From the IMG/VR virus record IMGVR_UViG_3300035698_003928, positions 1 through 46,622 of that record: a stretch of DNA of 46,622 bases. One strand, written 5' to 3'. Position numbers and translations under genes: made by a program. The notes under the pieces were generated by a model. The model saw only the letters and a list, made by a program, of their open reading frames with translations. It had not been told where the DNA came from and did not search any database. Every line of letters starts with the position of its first letter. Within the stretch, counting starts at the first letter, position 1. Source of the stretch: a virus. This document shows, piece after piece, positions 21,067-29,287 of the stretch.

Positions 21067-21108
21067 AAAGGCGCAAAATTGTCACCAAAAGGCGCAAAAT
21101 TGTCACCA
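21067..21108 (+). repeat. Perfect tandem 21-bp repeat before the small terminase gene
   Basis: Two identical 21-bp units (21067-21087, 21088-21108), each containing GGCGCAAAATTGTCACC. They lie 19 bases before the ATG at 21127. The layout suggests a protein-binding site, either an operator or a terminase recognition site. Confidence 0.8.
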
Positions 21109-21126
21109 AGCATAACAACGGATACA

Positions 21127-21558
21127 ATGAAAGACAACCTACCTATAGAAGCAGACCAGGAAGCAGAACTCATAAGAAACTTAGGCTTGTACTCTACAGT
21201 AAAGGAAGCAGGGAAACAGGCGGGGTATAGCGAATCCTTTTGTCAAAGTGCTATTTACACGAAAATGAAACGTCCGAAGTTCCTGGATAAGGTAAGAGAC
21301 TACTACAAATCAAATAACACAACCCTTTTACCCAAGATACTTAAAGCAGAAACAGACCTTTTAAACATCATCTTAAAAGAACCCGAAAAGCTATCCAAAC
21401 ACAATAACACTATCAAACAGATCAAACAGGCTGCCGGCATACTCGAGCATGACGATCAACCAAAGCAACAAACCATAAACATTAAAGCTGCACAGATGGT
21501 CATGCAACAGATAATCAACCCAGAACCAACAGCAATCGAGGGGGAAGTAATTGATTAA
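21127..21558 (+). CDS. Putative terminase small subunit
   Basis: The product has 143 residues from the ATG at 21127. A TTG at 21079 would translate the tandem repeat and is less likely. NLGLYSTVKEAGKQAGYSES is a helix-turn-helix as in small terminases, and RPKFLDKVRDYYKS plus a long helical tail follow. It would recognise the packaging site and recruit the large subunit encoded at 23086. The Shine-Dalgarno (CGGATACA) is weak. The identification rests on the helix-turn-helix and on position. Confidence 0.6.
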   Translation: MKDNLPIEADQEAELIRNLGLYSTVKEAGKQAGYSESFCQSAIYTKMKRPKFLDKVRDYYKSNNTTLLPKILKAETDLLNIILKEPEKLSKHNNTIKQIKQAAGILEHDDQPKQQTINIKAAQMVMQQIINPEPTAIEGEVID

Positions 21559-21721
21559 AGCAGAATACGACAATCTGAATGAAGCCAAAGCAGACATACT
21601 ATCATCTATAAAGCCAAGTGACGGATCATACGCAACGGAGGCAATGAATACACGGCTAAGGGATGCGCTGGCATGTATAGAGAGAGCGTGTATGGCGTAT
21701 AAGGCAAAACAGGGGGTATAG
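21551..21721 (+). CDS. Hypothetical protein (56 aa), TTG start
   Basis: It begins at TTG behind GGGGGAAG and overlaps the small terminase stop by 8 bases. The chain is helical (AEYDNLNEAKADILSSIKPS, then ALACIERACMAYKAK). It abuts the next gene. Unknown role. Confidence 0.6.
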   Translation: MIKAEYDNLNEAKADILSSIKPSDGSYATEAMNTRLRDALACIERACMAYKAKQGV

Positions 21722-21722
21722 C

Positions 21723-21986
21723 ATGGACCGAAGGAAGCACGATAGGTATAAGATACATATCGGCTGCACCTTAGAAACACCTTGGGGAACAGGCATTACA
21801 GCGTCAAAGGCATACATGGACGGGAACAGGGCAGCGAACAATCACATGAATAGGATATTCGAACAGATAGTGGGGATGCCACCGAACAGGATAGCAGGCG
21901 CATGTATGGGAGCTAACACAGGGATAGAGGCAGGGCAGGAAGGAACGGAGACAAGCGAGGAATTGGGCAGGGTTGTATCATACTAA
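21723..21986 (+). CDS. Hypothetical protein (87 aa)
   Basis: It starts MDRRKHDRYKIHIGCTLETP behind AGGGGGTATAGC. It has Gly/Ala/Met-rich stretches (VGMPPNRIAGACMGANTG). It is followed by a 327-base noncoding region. No family is recognised. Confidence 0.55.
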   Translation: MDRRKHDRYKIHIGCTLETPWGTGITASKAYMDGNRAANNHMNRIFEQIVGMPPNRIAGACMGANTGIEAGQEGTETSEELGRVVSY

Positions 21987-22058
21987 GGACCGGGCGGGAT
22001 TAACCTGCGCCCCTGCACACACCCAACCCCGTAAGCGTACACATACTGGTACATGTCG

Positions 22059-22205
22059 AGCATAGCAGCCCACTAAGCATGACGGTATGTATGACGGTAG
22101 TTATCAATCAAGCATGAGCATAGGTGTAGTGAATACAGCACGTTAGAGCATGGGTGTGAGTCCTTGTGCAGCACTCGAACAGGGCAGCAAGCCAGAGCAT
22201 AGCAT
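22059..22205. repeat. AGCAT repeat cluster, candidate packaging or origin site
   Basis: The noncoding region 21987-22313 has seven AGCAT copies in 147 bases, at 22059, 22076, 22111, 22117, 22147, 22196 and 22201. It also has two copies of ATGACGGTA 12 bases apart (22079, 22091). By chance one AGCAT per about 1,000 bases is expected. Lying between the small and large terminase genes, it could be a pac/cos region or an origin with iterons. Confidence 0.55.
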
Positions 22206-22229
22206 GGATTAACATATATACGCAGGGCC

Positions 22230-22259
22230 GGGGGGGGGGGGGGTCGAACGCATACCCCC
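22230..22259 (+). repeat. 14-G homopolymer with adjoining hairpin
   Basis: A run of 14 G (22230-22243) is followed by T and a 9-base loop, then ACCCCC (22254-22259), which pairs with GGGGGT. Such a long G run is rare in phages. It could vary in length, form a G-rich structure, or be partly an assembly error. Confidence 0.75.
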
Positions 22260-22313
22260 TAATGGTATATATACTTACCAAGCACCGATTTTTATGAAGA
22301 AAAAGGGGGTCTT

Positions 22314-22544
22314 ATGTTAATCATGGGAACAGCGAGGCCGGGGCTTCAAGCCTATACTACACAGCAGCCATTGCAGGATGCTGACATATACTCAATGTTG
22401 GCAACGCTAACGAATAAAGTAGCTAAATTAGAGCGTGAAATGGAAGCAAATAGAAGCATATTGGAGAAAATCAAAGCTACTTGGAGAAAACCGCTTGGCA
22501 TGGACGATATATGCGGATATTGTGGCGGGGTCTTACCCCCGTGA
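22314..22544 (+). CDS. Hypothetical protein with coiled coil and CxxC
   Basis: The product has 76 residues, starting behind AGGGGGTCTT. A coiled coil (ADIYSMLATLTNKVAKLERE) is followed by basic residues and CGYCGG at the end. Function is unknown. Confidence 0.65.
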   Translation: MLIMGTARPGLQAYTTQQPLQDADIYSMLATLTNKVAKLEREMEANRSILEKIKATWRKPLGMDDICGYCGGVLPP

Positions 22545-22567
22545 TATTTGAGACCTTGGAGAGTTAA

Positions 22568-22645
22568 GTGCTTGAAATCATTTACTGGGGCTTATTTTCG
22601 ATATTGTGTTTATTAATTCTGCTAATCGTGTGTAATCGGGGATAA
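22568..22645 (+). CDS. 25-aa membrane micropeptide, GTG start
   Basis: GGAGAG lies 4 bases before the GTG. The peptide (MLEIIYWGLFSILCLL, then LIVCNRG) is one membrane helix. It resembles in size the peptide at 17794. Confidence 0.45.
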   Translation: MLEIIYWGLFSILCLLILLIVCNRG

Positions 22646-22665
22646 TCGGGAAATAAGGGGGTATT

Positions 22666-22821
22666 GTGAGAGATATTGATGTAATTCCACACGAAAGGGA
22701 CGCAACGGCAAAGGCGTTCTATAAAATGCTTGATTGGTATCTTCGTAAAAACAGGCAAATAATCCATCAGCGAGTGCAAGATGAGATTGAAAGAAAACCC
22801 TACTTTGGAATTAACAGATGA
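22666..22821 (+). CDS. Hypothetical protein (51 aa), GTG start
   Basis: It starts MRDIDVIPHERDATAKAFYK behind AAGGGGGTATT. Helical, basic, ends KPYFGINR. It overlaps the next ATG (ATGA). Not recognised. Confidence 0.6.
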   Translation: MRDIDVIPHERDATAKAFYKMLDWYLRKNRQIIHQRVQDEIERKPYFGINR

Positions 22822-22931
22822 AATCCAAGCCTAAAAACATGTATAGCAAGGACCACAAAGTTACGAGCGACAAATACCGCAAGGGATATGATCGGATTAA
22901 ATGGGGGAAGCATGTCGGAAATAAGAATTGA
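22818..22931 (+). CDS. Small basic protein (37 aa)
   Basis: MKSKPKNMYSKDHKV...SDKYRKGYDRIKWGK is strongly basic and like the tiny proteins that often precede phage terminases. It overlaps both neighbours. Function unknown. Confidence 0.55.
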   Translation: MKSKPKNMYSKDHKVTSDKYRKGYDRIKWGKHVGNKN

Positions 22932-23085
22932 CCACGTTTTGTGTGACGGAGGGGATATTTCCATATCTATTGAAGGTGACTCGTTTATCATAGACGACAT
23001 CATTGGTATGGAGGTACATTATAAAGATAACCACGATAGACATTGCAGGATGCTTATCGAAAAAGATGCTTTCCATCAGGACTAA
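22912..23085 (+). CDS. Hypothetical protein (57 aa)
   Basis: It starts MSEIRIDHVLCDGGDISISI at 22912, set by GGGGGAAGC. The open frame upstream lies in the preceding gene. It has a beta-rich start and ends directly against the terminase ATG. Unknown. Confidence 0.65.
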   Translation: MSEIRIDHVLCDGGDISISIEGDSFIIDDIIGMEVHYKDNHDRHCRMLIEKDAFHQD

Positions 23086-24615
23086 ATGGGCGACATCGAA
23101 GTAAAAACCCCGAAGGATTGGGAACCTCTGTTTGAATGGGGTACTCGCTCATACGCAAAGCAACGTGACTTCATCAATGCCCTTAAAGACCATTGGGAAG
23201 TTCTGTTCTTGGCGGGGAATGGTGCAGGTAAGACGAGGATATTCTATTGGAACCTCATATCTTATGCACTTGGAGTACACCCGCATCAGATAGCACCACC
23301 TCCCTTGATGATTAAAGTCCTGATAAACGACTTTGAGCATGGTCTTGAGAAGGTATTCAAAGAAACCTGCATGCAAAAGGCTTATATGCCCGATGGGACT
23401 ACGGTGGGTAGAATGTTACCGGATAGTGCCGTTGGGAAGTATTGGAGTAGGGACGATAAGAGTATCACGTTTAAGAACGAGAGCGTGATGTTCTTCCAGA
23501 CATCTGAGCAGAAGAAACGACAACATAGCGGTACAAATATAGATATTCTTGGTTGTGACGAGGAATCAGAGAAGCAAGTCTACGATGAGTCTAAGCGTGG
23601 ACTTCGAAATGCGAAGGGTGGGGGGCGTATCCTGCACGCATTCACTCCACCCTTTGACGAAGAAACAAAGAATAAGGGACCGACATGGACCAAGTTCGAC
23701 CTTGTTGACCCGTTTGAGAGGGGCGAGACAAAGAAGGATGTATTCGTAGTTAAAGCTGCAATGCGTGATAATCCTGCCATTACTGACGACTTTGTTAGAA
23801 AATTCAGTAGAGGAAAAACTGAACAGCAGTTACAGATACAGTTATACGGTGCCTATCCTACATGGGGCAAGTTGATATTCCCTGAGTTCCTTGACGAAAT
23901 GTGGAACCCTAAAGACAAGGCAGGGCATCTACTCCCCTGGGACTATAAAGTGCCGTGGGACGACCCTGACGCTCGTTTTGAGATGGCTGTAGACTGGCAC
24001 GGTAGTAAAGCGTGTGCGATTGTTTGGATGTTTGAGTATATGACGGGGCCGAATAAGGGTGATTTGGTGTTTTATGACGAATTATCACCGTTAGCGGGTA
24101 AGGGTCTGACGATTTCAGGTGTGAGCGAGGCGATTAGGGAAGTAGAAAACCATACACGCAGACCGATTAAGCGATGGTGCGACCCTAAAATGAAGGATAG
24201 AGACAACGCCCTGATAAGTGGTTTCTGCCCTCACGATGAATTTAGGCATTGCGGGGTTAGGTTGAGTCCTGCCTGGAACAGAGAACCCTACACAGGTTAC
24301 TCTATTATGCGTGATTACCTGAAAGGGAAGGGCAAGGACAACCCTGACCACCCAAGGATGTTCGTTACGGAGAATTGCAAGACACTTATACATAACATGA
24401 AGAACCATTACAACGTACCCAAGAGTAACGGGGAGGCAACGCCTGACCCTAAGTTCTCTGATTACTGCGTAAATGCCAAGTATATTGTTCAGCAAAAGGC
24501 AAGAAAGGTTAAACGGGGTATGGGTAATAAGCATAGATGGGGATTAACGAGCTACGGCAACCCATCTGAGTATGTAAACCGAACATATACAACGTATGTT
24601 CCGAAATTTAGGTAG
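23086..24615 (+). CDS. Terminase large subunit
   Basis: The product has 509 residues, the packaging motor and headful or cos nuclease. The ATPase domain has Walker A GNGAGKT (44-50) and Walker B IDILGCDE with Asp158/Glu159. The RNase H-like nuclease domain has AVDWHG (Asp303) and RWCDPKMKDRD (Asp366), with a late acidic PKFSDYC. The length is normal. No strong ribosome binding site is visible before the ATG, so translation is probably coupled to the gene upstream. The AGCAT cluster lies about 900 bases upstream. Confidence 0.92.
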   Translation: MGDIEVKTPKDWEPLFEWGTRSYAKQRDFINALKDHWEVLFLAGNGAGKTRIFYWNLISYALGVHPHQIAPPPLMIKVLINDFEHGLEKVFKETCMQKAYMPDGTTVGRMLPDSAVGKYWSRDDKSITFKNESVMFFQTSEQKKRQHSGTNIDILGCDEESEKQVYDESKRGLRNAKGGGRILHAFTPPFDEETKNKGPTWTKFDLVDPFERGETKKDVFVVKAAMRDNPAITDDFVRKFSRGKTEQQLQIQLYGAYPTWGKLIFPEFLDEMWNPKDKAGHLLPWDYKVPWDDPDARFEMAVDWHGSKACAIVWMFEYMTGPNKGDLVFYDELSPLAGKGLTISGVSEAIREVENHTRRPIKRWCDPKMKDRDNALISGFCPHDEFRHCGVRLSPAWNREPYTGYSIMRDYLKGKGKDNPDHPRMFVTENCKTLIHNMKNHYNVPKSNGEATPDPKFSDYCVNAKYIVQQKARKVKRGMGNKHRWGLTSYGNPSEYVNRTYTTYVPKFR

Positions 24616-24623
24616 GGGGAAGT

Positions 24624-24893
24624 ATGGAAAGCGAGGGGATAAGAATAGAAATCACAATTGGTCCGTACCATGCTGACGAATGTGGAGAGCTTCCGGCATA
24701 CATACTTCCAAGAATAAGAAAGGTTATGGAAATCTCCAAGGCTCGTAGAGTGATGTCAACGGGTTGGGAGAACGACTTTAACGAAGTTATGCACAGTATG
24801 CACATGTCTTTCAAGGAAATCATGCGTGACCTAAAGCACCAAGAAGAATGGGACCATAAATATCAACACAAGTATGTTGAGCAGGGGGAATAA
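24624..24893 (+). CDS. Hypothetical protein (89 aa)
   Basis: It starts MESEGIRIEITIGPYHADEC behind AGGGGGAAGT. The second half is helical with many His and Met (MHSMHMSFKEIMRDLKHQEE). Its stop forms TAATG with the next gene. Not recognised. Confidence 0.65.
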   Translation: MESEGIRIEITIGPYHADECGELPAYILPRIRKVMEISKARRVMSTGWENDFNEVMHSMHMSFKEIMRDLKHQEEWDHKYQHKYVEQGE

Positions 24894-25144
24894 TGGGATT
24901 AAATTTAAACTGTGACAGGTGTAGACGCTTCATAAAGAACGTGTCTGCCAAAGAACTAAAGGGCATGAACGATGACCTTGCGGTTTGCCCTGCATGTTTG
25001 GCGATAGAAGCGAAGATTGTCTTAGATATAGACACGTTAAAGCGTAGGGCCGAGGTTGCATTTAAACGAGCCACGGACAAATACAAAGACCTAATAACCG
25101 AAATCGTAGCAAACAGGACAAACGATGCCGATACCGAAGGATAA
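24893..25144 (+). CDS. Zinc-finger plus helix protein (83 aa)
   Basis: LNCDRCRRFIKNVSAKELKG and AVCPACLAIEAK give two CxxC pairs, followed by a long helix. The layout is like small DksA/TraR-type or adaptor zinc fingers. It belongs to the packaging operon. Function unknown. Confidence 0.65.
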   Translation: MGLNLNCDRCRRFIKNVSAKELKGMNDDLAVCPACLAIEAKIVLDIDTLKRRAEVAFKRATDKYKDLITEIVANRTNDADTEG

Positions 25145-25403
25145 AAAACACTCGATGGATTGGGTCTTGGTCGGCGGTATTGACGAGGCTGGCGAGGTTC
25201 AGGAATTAACATTTGACGAAGACAAGGTTAAGGTCGCAATAAGCGATGAGGTTGGCGATGATAGCATTATTTCCAAACTGCACGACCTTACAATGGACAT
25301 GAGGGATTATCACGAATCAATGTTGTTAGAACTAAAAATAATGAATACACACTTGTCTATTATCACAGACAACTTAATAGAAGAAGAAGATATTACTTGT
25401 TAG
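25125..25403 (+). CDS. Hypothetical protein (92 aa)
   Basis: It overlaps the zinc-finger gene by 20 bases. WVLVGGIDEAGEVQELTFDE is followed by a helix (SKLHDLTMDMRDYHESMLLE). This small beta-plus-helix shape is frequent before capsid genes. Not recognised. Confidence 0.6.
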   Translation: MPIPKDKKHSMDWVLVGGIDEAGEVQELTFDEDKVKVAISDEVGDDSIISKLHDLTMDMRDYHESMLLELKIMNTHLSIITDNLIEEEDITC

Positions 25404-25423
25404 AGACTTAAAGGGAGGTTATT

Positions 25424-26011
25424 TTGCTAATAGAAGGCGGGACAGGAAACGGATATAAAGCAGAAGTGAATGAAAGTCACCAGTTGTTTACGCGGGCTGT
25501 TACTGAGTCAATCGAACACTATACAAATCACGACAAACAAAGGGCTTTCGCAATTACCTGTAATCAATCTCCAACAGCCGCAAACGACTGTTTCTTTTGG
25601 ATTAAAAATACAGACACGGCAAGGGATTTGGTTATTGAAGGTGTTATGATTGGACATAAAGACGCGACTGCTGTAGACCCGGAAATATATATGAAGTTGG
25701 GCGACAATGGCACGGCTAATGTTGCAACAGACGTAACTCCGGTTAATCTAAACACCGACTCTCCATATACAGCTACTTGTACTTACCAGAAGGGCGCAGA
25801 CCTTGACAATGCCGGAGCTGCTATATCTGGTGGTGCTGAGTTCGGGCGGTTTCTGTTTGCCGACACAGCCGGACAGAACGTAAGTTCAGCAATGAAAAGC
25901 TTTCCAATGGATGTTATCTTGGGTCCGAATGGGTCTTTTTCGCTATGGGCAACAGATGCCGGTGCAACATATTATCTGAATATTCCAATCTGGTTTATTG
26001 ATAGAGAATAA
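25424..26011 (+). CDS. Putative structural protein, TTG start
   Basis: The product has 195 residues; the TTG at 25424 follows GGGAGG at good spacing. The sequence is beta-rich with ITCNQSPTAANDCFFWIKNT and VILGPNGSFSLWATDAGATY, like virion-surface or neck proteins. It lies between terminase and portal. The role is inferred from composition and position. Confidence 0.6.
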   Translation: MLIEGGTGNGYKAEVNESHQLFTRAVTESIEHYTNHDKQRAFAITCNQSPTAANDCFFWIKNTDTARDLVIEGVMIGHKDATAVDPEIYMKLGDNGTANVATDVTPVNLNTDSPYTATCTYQKGADLDNAGAAISGGAEFGRFLFADTAGQNVSSAMKSFPMDVILGPNGSFSLWATDAGATYYLNIPIWFIDRE

Positions 26012-26013
26012 TT

Positions 26014-26646
26014 ATGGGAATTGACATTAATATCTCTGATGGTTCTGGTACTAAACAAAGAGCCATTGTTTCAGAGAACGCCCTCAGGGTTTCTACGGTA
26101 GGACATCCCCCGTTGCTGCAACAGAAGACAAAGATATTCCGTCAGTTTCTTACGGATGATGGTCTGTCTACGGGTTCAAGCGACATGCTTGTGGACGGGT
26201 CTGCCGTCTCTGCCGAGTTTTGGGTACCAGCACACGAAGATGACGACAGGTATATCACGGCTGTATCTTTTGTAATTGGTGATGGTGGTGCGAACCTAAA
26301 CGAATTTGGTGGGATTAGTGCGCTTACAAATGGATGTGACTTTGAATACGAAAACGCAAGCGAAGTTATCACAATTCATGGTGCGTTAAAATCAAATTGG
26401 GATTTTATCAGGATGTGCATGGGATTCCCTGCTTTTGGGGATGCGGCATCTGCCTATAGGCTAACAAATGTTGAGGGTGGTGCGGAAGCATACGCCCCTG
26501 TATTTAATTTTTTAGCAGTAATGCCGCCACATGGTTTAAAACTTGACGCAGGAACAAAAGAAAAGATTGTTGTCAGGGTAAACGATGACTGTCGTGTGCC
26601 TGATGTTTTCAATGCAATCGCTTACGGTTTCGACAGATTTGAATAG
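26014..26646 (+). CDS. Putative structural protein (210 aa)
   Basis: It is beta-rich, with KTKIFRQFLTDDGLSTGSSD, EFWVPAHEDDDRYITAVSFV and KLDAGTKEKIVVRVND. It seems paired with the preceding protein and is likely a virion component. No named family is recognised. Confidence 0.6.
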   Translation: MGIDINISDGSGTKQRAIVSENALRVSTVGHPPLLQQKTKIFRQFLTDDGLSTGSSDMLVDGSAVSAEFWVPAHEDDDRYITAVSFVIGDGGANLNEFGGISALTNGCDFEYENASEVITIHGALKSNWDFIRMCMGFPAFGDAASAYRLTNVEGGAEAYAPVFNFLAVMPPHGLKLDAGTKEKIVVRVNDDCRVPDVFNAIAYGFDRFE

Positions 26647-26653
26647 GGGGAAC

Positions 26654-27028
26654 ATGGAAACTTCTCACGGAACATGGGGACTCAGAACAAGAGTAAGCGA
26701 GTCTCCTACAGAGCTACACACGATACTCTACCTCAAAAAGAACAAGCGATGTTCATGGCACAAGCACGAACACGCATATAATATGTTCTTTGTTATTTCT
26801 GGTGAGTTGACAATCAAGACAGACATTGGACCAGACAACCAGAGAAACTTCACAACCATTACGCAGGGCCAATCGTTTACCGTAAAGCCTGGAATCATGC
26901 ACGAATTTAGAACTGGCTATGCGGATACGGTAATATATGAGAAAGCATATGTCGAATACGATAGCACGGACATTGACAGAAAACAGCTTGGGGGCGATAT
27001 ATTGGAAATAACACATGAATCAACGTGA
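26654..27028 (+). CDS. Cupin-fold protein
   Basis: The product has 124 residues from the ATG at 26654 (AGGGGGAAC). CSWHKHEHAYNMFFVISGEL carries the HxH...E/Y motif and G of cupin motif 1; GQSFTVKPGIMHEFR carries P and His of motif 2. It would be a single-domain metal-binding cupin, often a sugar isomerase-like or binding protein. Found beside the portal gene, it may act in the sugar or side-chain modification suggested by genes at 31242-34641. It overlaps the portal gene by 14 bases. Confidence 0.8.
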   Translation: METSHGTWGLRTRVSESPTELHTILYLKKNKRCSWHKHEHAYNMFFVISGELTIKTDIGPDNQRNFTTITQGQSFTVKPGIMHEFRTGYADTVIYEKAYVEYDSTDIDRKQLGGDILEITHEST

Positions 27029-28901
27029 TGAAGATGCCATACGTCACTGGCTGCCAAATTATGAACACCTGTACGATCTCAACTCATACGCAAGGCGAAA
27101 CTACGATGAGGACTTGGAGTATTATGTGGGTTATCGTCCAGAAGAACGCTATCCGTTAGCCTATTCTGAATCATTCAATAAGCTACTCCCTAAAATTATG
27201 ACTATCCTTAGTCGTTTCATGGATCAGTTGTATCAGGCGGGTACGGGTGATTTGGTATCTGTTAGACCGAGGAAGCGGCAGGATGTAGAACGTGCGCCAC
27301 GGGTTCAAGGCTTGCTGAATCAGCAACTTGAGTGTCTTAACGACATAGACTCTCACGGCGGTAGCTACCTGTTTAACTTCCAATGGATGTTCAATGCCCT
27401 TACATTTGGTAAGGGTATCGCTAAGATGTATTGGCGCAGGGAAGAACGGATAGCACCCAAGAGACAGTACATACCCATCCCTCAGTTCGACAGAGCAGGA
27501 AGGGTTGTGGGCGTTCAGTATAAGTCTAAGGTCATTAATCAGAAGCAGATGGTCTATGATGGGCCATATGCTGAGATAATTCATAATAAACTGTTTGTAC
27601 CACACCCGTACTACAGAGACATACAGAAGATGCCGTTTGTTTTCTGCGTGTATCAAAAGTCTGTAGAGCATCTACGAATGATGCAACAGAAGGGTATCTA
27701 TCGTAATGTGGGTGAAATCGGTTGGCCCAAGGGTAATACGCCTCATTCGGGTGGAAACGATACGTCTTCCGGTGCTGACTCTATTGAACGGTTTTCAAAG
27801 TCAATCGAGATAGAGGGTGCCAACTACTACGAAGAAGGTGAGTCAGACAGACAAGCCCCTATGGTAGACATCATTGAGGGTTACGGTAAGTATATATTCC
27901 CCGAAGACGATGCTCCATACGAGATTGGAAGTGGTCTTAAAATCAAGGGGCCGGAAACAGAAGCAATCGTCCATATTGGTAACTATAAGGAAATACTACG
28001 TTTAGAGAAGAATACCTACGGTGTAAGACCGTTCTTTGACATTGGCGCATACTATCATCCTGAGATGTATTGGGATATAGGGCTGGTTAGATTGGGCAAG
28101 GGCATCCAAGAACAGTATAACAACCTTGGAAACCTGCGTATGCAGAACGCTATGATGCTTGTAAATAACATGCTCATGGTTCAGAAGGACTCTGACATAT
28201 CGCCTGAGTCACTTATTCATAAACCATTCGGTATTATCCCCGTAGAGGACATGAATGAAGTTGCCCCATTGCCCGTTAATGACGCTTTCCAATCCAACGT
28301 ATTCCAACAGCAAGAGCAGTTTTTCACGGAAACACTGGATGATATGCTTGGGATGTATAAGTACGGACAGGGTGGTACTCCTGACCGACAAGAGCATGTT
28401 GGAACGATTATGTCCCTACAATCACTTGGAGAAGCAAGAACCAAACTCTTGATGATGACGATGGACCATACAGGCTTTAGACCCATGCTTAAACACATGA
28501 TGCGCCTGAACATGTTCCATCTACCTGACGAACACGAAGCGAAAGTAAACACTCAGCAGGGACAGGGATTTACACCGCTGTTCCCCGGCGACATACATTT
28601 AGACTACGATTATTCTGCACAGTACACGGGCATGGAACCTGCACTTGGAAAACAGTACCGAGCGCAACAACTCTTACAGCTTGCTCAGGTATGGGAGAAA
28701 AACCCGCACTTGCAACAGCATCAGTTTATGAAAGCCATCATGGAACTCATGGACTTTCAGGATAGTGATAAGTATGTTAAGTCACCGGAAGCATTACAGA
28801 AAGAACAACAGCAAGCAATGCAGTTTCAGATGCAAATGAAAGAGAAGGAACACGAATATAAAATGCAAGAGGGGATTACAAAGGAGATTGCTAAGAAATA
28901 G
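27015..28901 (+). CDS. Portal protein
   Basis: The product has 628 residues. The start is rich in R, D and Y, then SESFNKLLPKIMTILSRFMD and QLYQAGTGDLVSVRPR; GGSYLFNFQWMFNALTFGKG is a typical portal wing/core segment. The 28.0-28.6 kb part (LGKGIQEQYNNLGNLRMQNA, then VAPLPVND) matches the clip/stem region, and the C-terminal end is a Gln/Met-rich coiled coil. Length and order (after terminase, before scaffold and capsid) fit the P22-like portal type. Confidence 0.87.
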   Translation: MNQRDEDAIRHWLPNYEHLYDLNSYARRNYDEDLEYYVGYRPEERYPLAYSESFNKLLPKIMTILSRFMDQLYQAGTGDLVSVRPRKRQDVERAPRVQGLLNQQLECLNDIDSHGGSYLFNFQWMFNALTFGKGIAKMYWRREERIAPKRQYIPIPQFDRAGRVVGVQYKSKVINQKQMVYDGPYAEIIHNKLFVPHPYYRDIQKMPFVFCVYQKSVEHLRMMQQKGIYRNVGEIGWPKGNTPHSGGNDTSSGADSIERFSKSIEIEGANYYEEGESDRQAPMVDIIEGYGKYIFPEDDAPYEIGSGLKIKGPETEAIVHIGNYKEILRLEKNTYGVRPFFDIGAYYHPEMYWDIGLVRLGKGIQEQYNNLGNLRMQNAMMLVNNMLMVQKDSDISPESLIHKPFGIIPVEDMNEVAPLPVNDAFQSNVFQQQEQFFTETLDDMLGMYKYGQGGTPDRQEHVGTIMSLQSLGEARTKLLMMTMDHTGFRPMLKHMMRLNMFHLPDEHEAKVNTQQGQGFTPLFPGDIHLDYDYSAQYTGMEPALGKQYRAQQLLQLAQVWEKNPHLQQHQFMKAIMELMDFQDSDKYVKSPEALQKEQQQAMQFQMQMKEKEHEYKMQEGITKEIAKK

Positions 28902-28910
28902 GGGGTGGTT

Positions 28911-29267
28911 TTGAAAAGAATATTAAACGAATTATCGAGTCATTATGCTGACTTTGAGAAGAACAATCAACAGATAACAGCATATGCACAGATGGAGAAT
29001 CACCCTGGATGGAGCGTTCACAAGGAAATGCTCATGCTTTTACGAGGCCACATAGCCGAAGACTTGCTGAGTAGTAAGTTTACCAAACTGAGTGCGACAG
29101 ATAAGGATGTTCAACAGAGAGCTTATTCGATGGTCGATGATTTTATTAAATTTATGCTGAATCCTTTAGCGCAAGCGAAACAGAAAGCGTTATACATCAA
29201 TGCAGGACGGATTAAAAAGGAAAAATTCAGACAGGGGTTTGATAGGGAAATGACCAATAGGAAATAA
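28911..29267 (+). CDS. Hypothetical helical protein (118 aa), TTG start
   Basis: I choose TTG at 28911 because AGGGGG immediately precedes GTG 28905, leaving that start too close. The chain is helical (RILNELSSHYADFEKNNQQI, RGHIAEDLLSSKF). It lies between portal and scaffold. It could be a head-assembly helper. Confidence 0.6.
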   Translation: MKRILNELSSHYADFEKNNQQITAYAQMENHPGWSVHKEMLMLLRGHIAEDLLSSKFTKLSATDKDVQQRAYSMVDDFIKFMLNPLAQAKQKALYINAGRIKKEKFRQGFDREMTNRK

Positions 29268-29287
29268 CCCAACAAGGAGAATTTAAA

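Noticed and set aside
22230-22243. The 14-G run as proof of phase variation
   Set aside because: It is outside any gene and could be an assembly artefact; kept as a repeat only.
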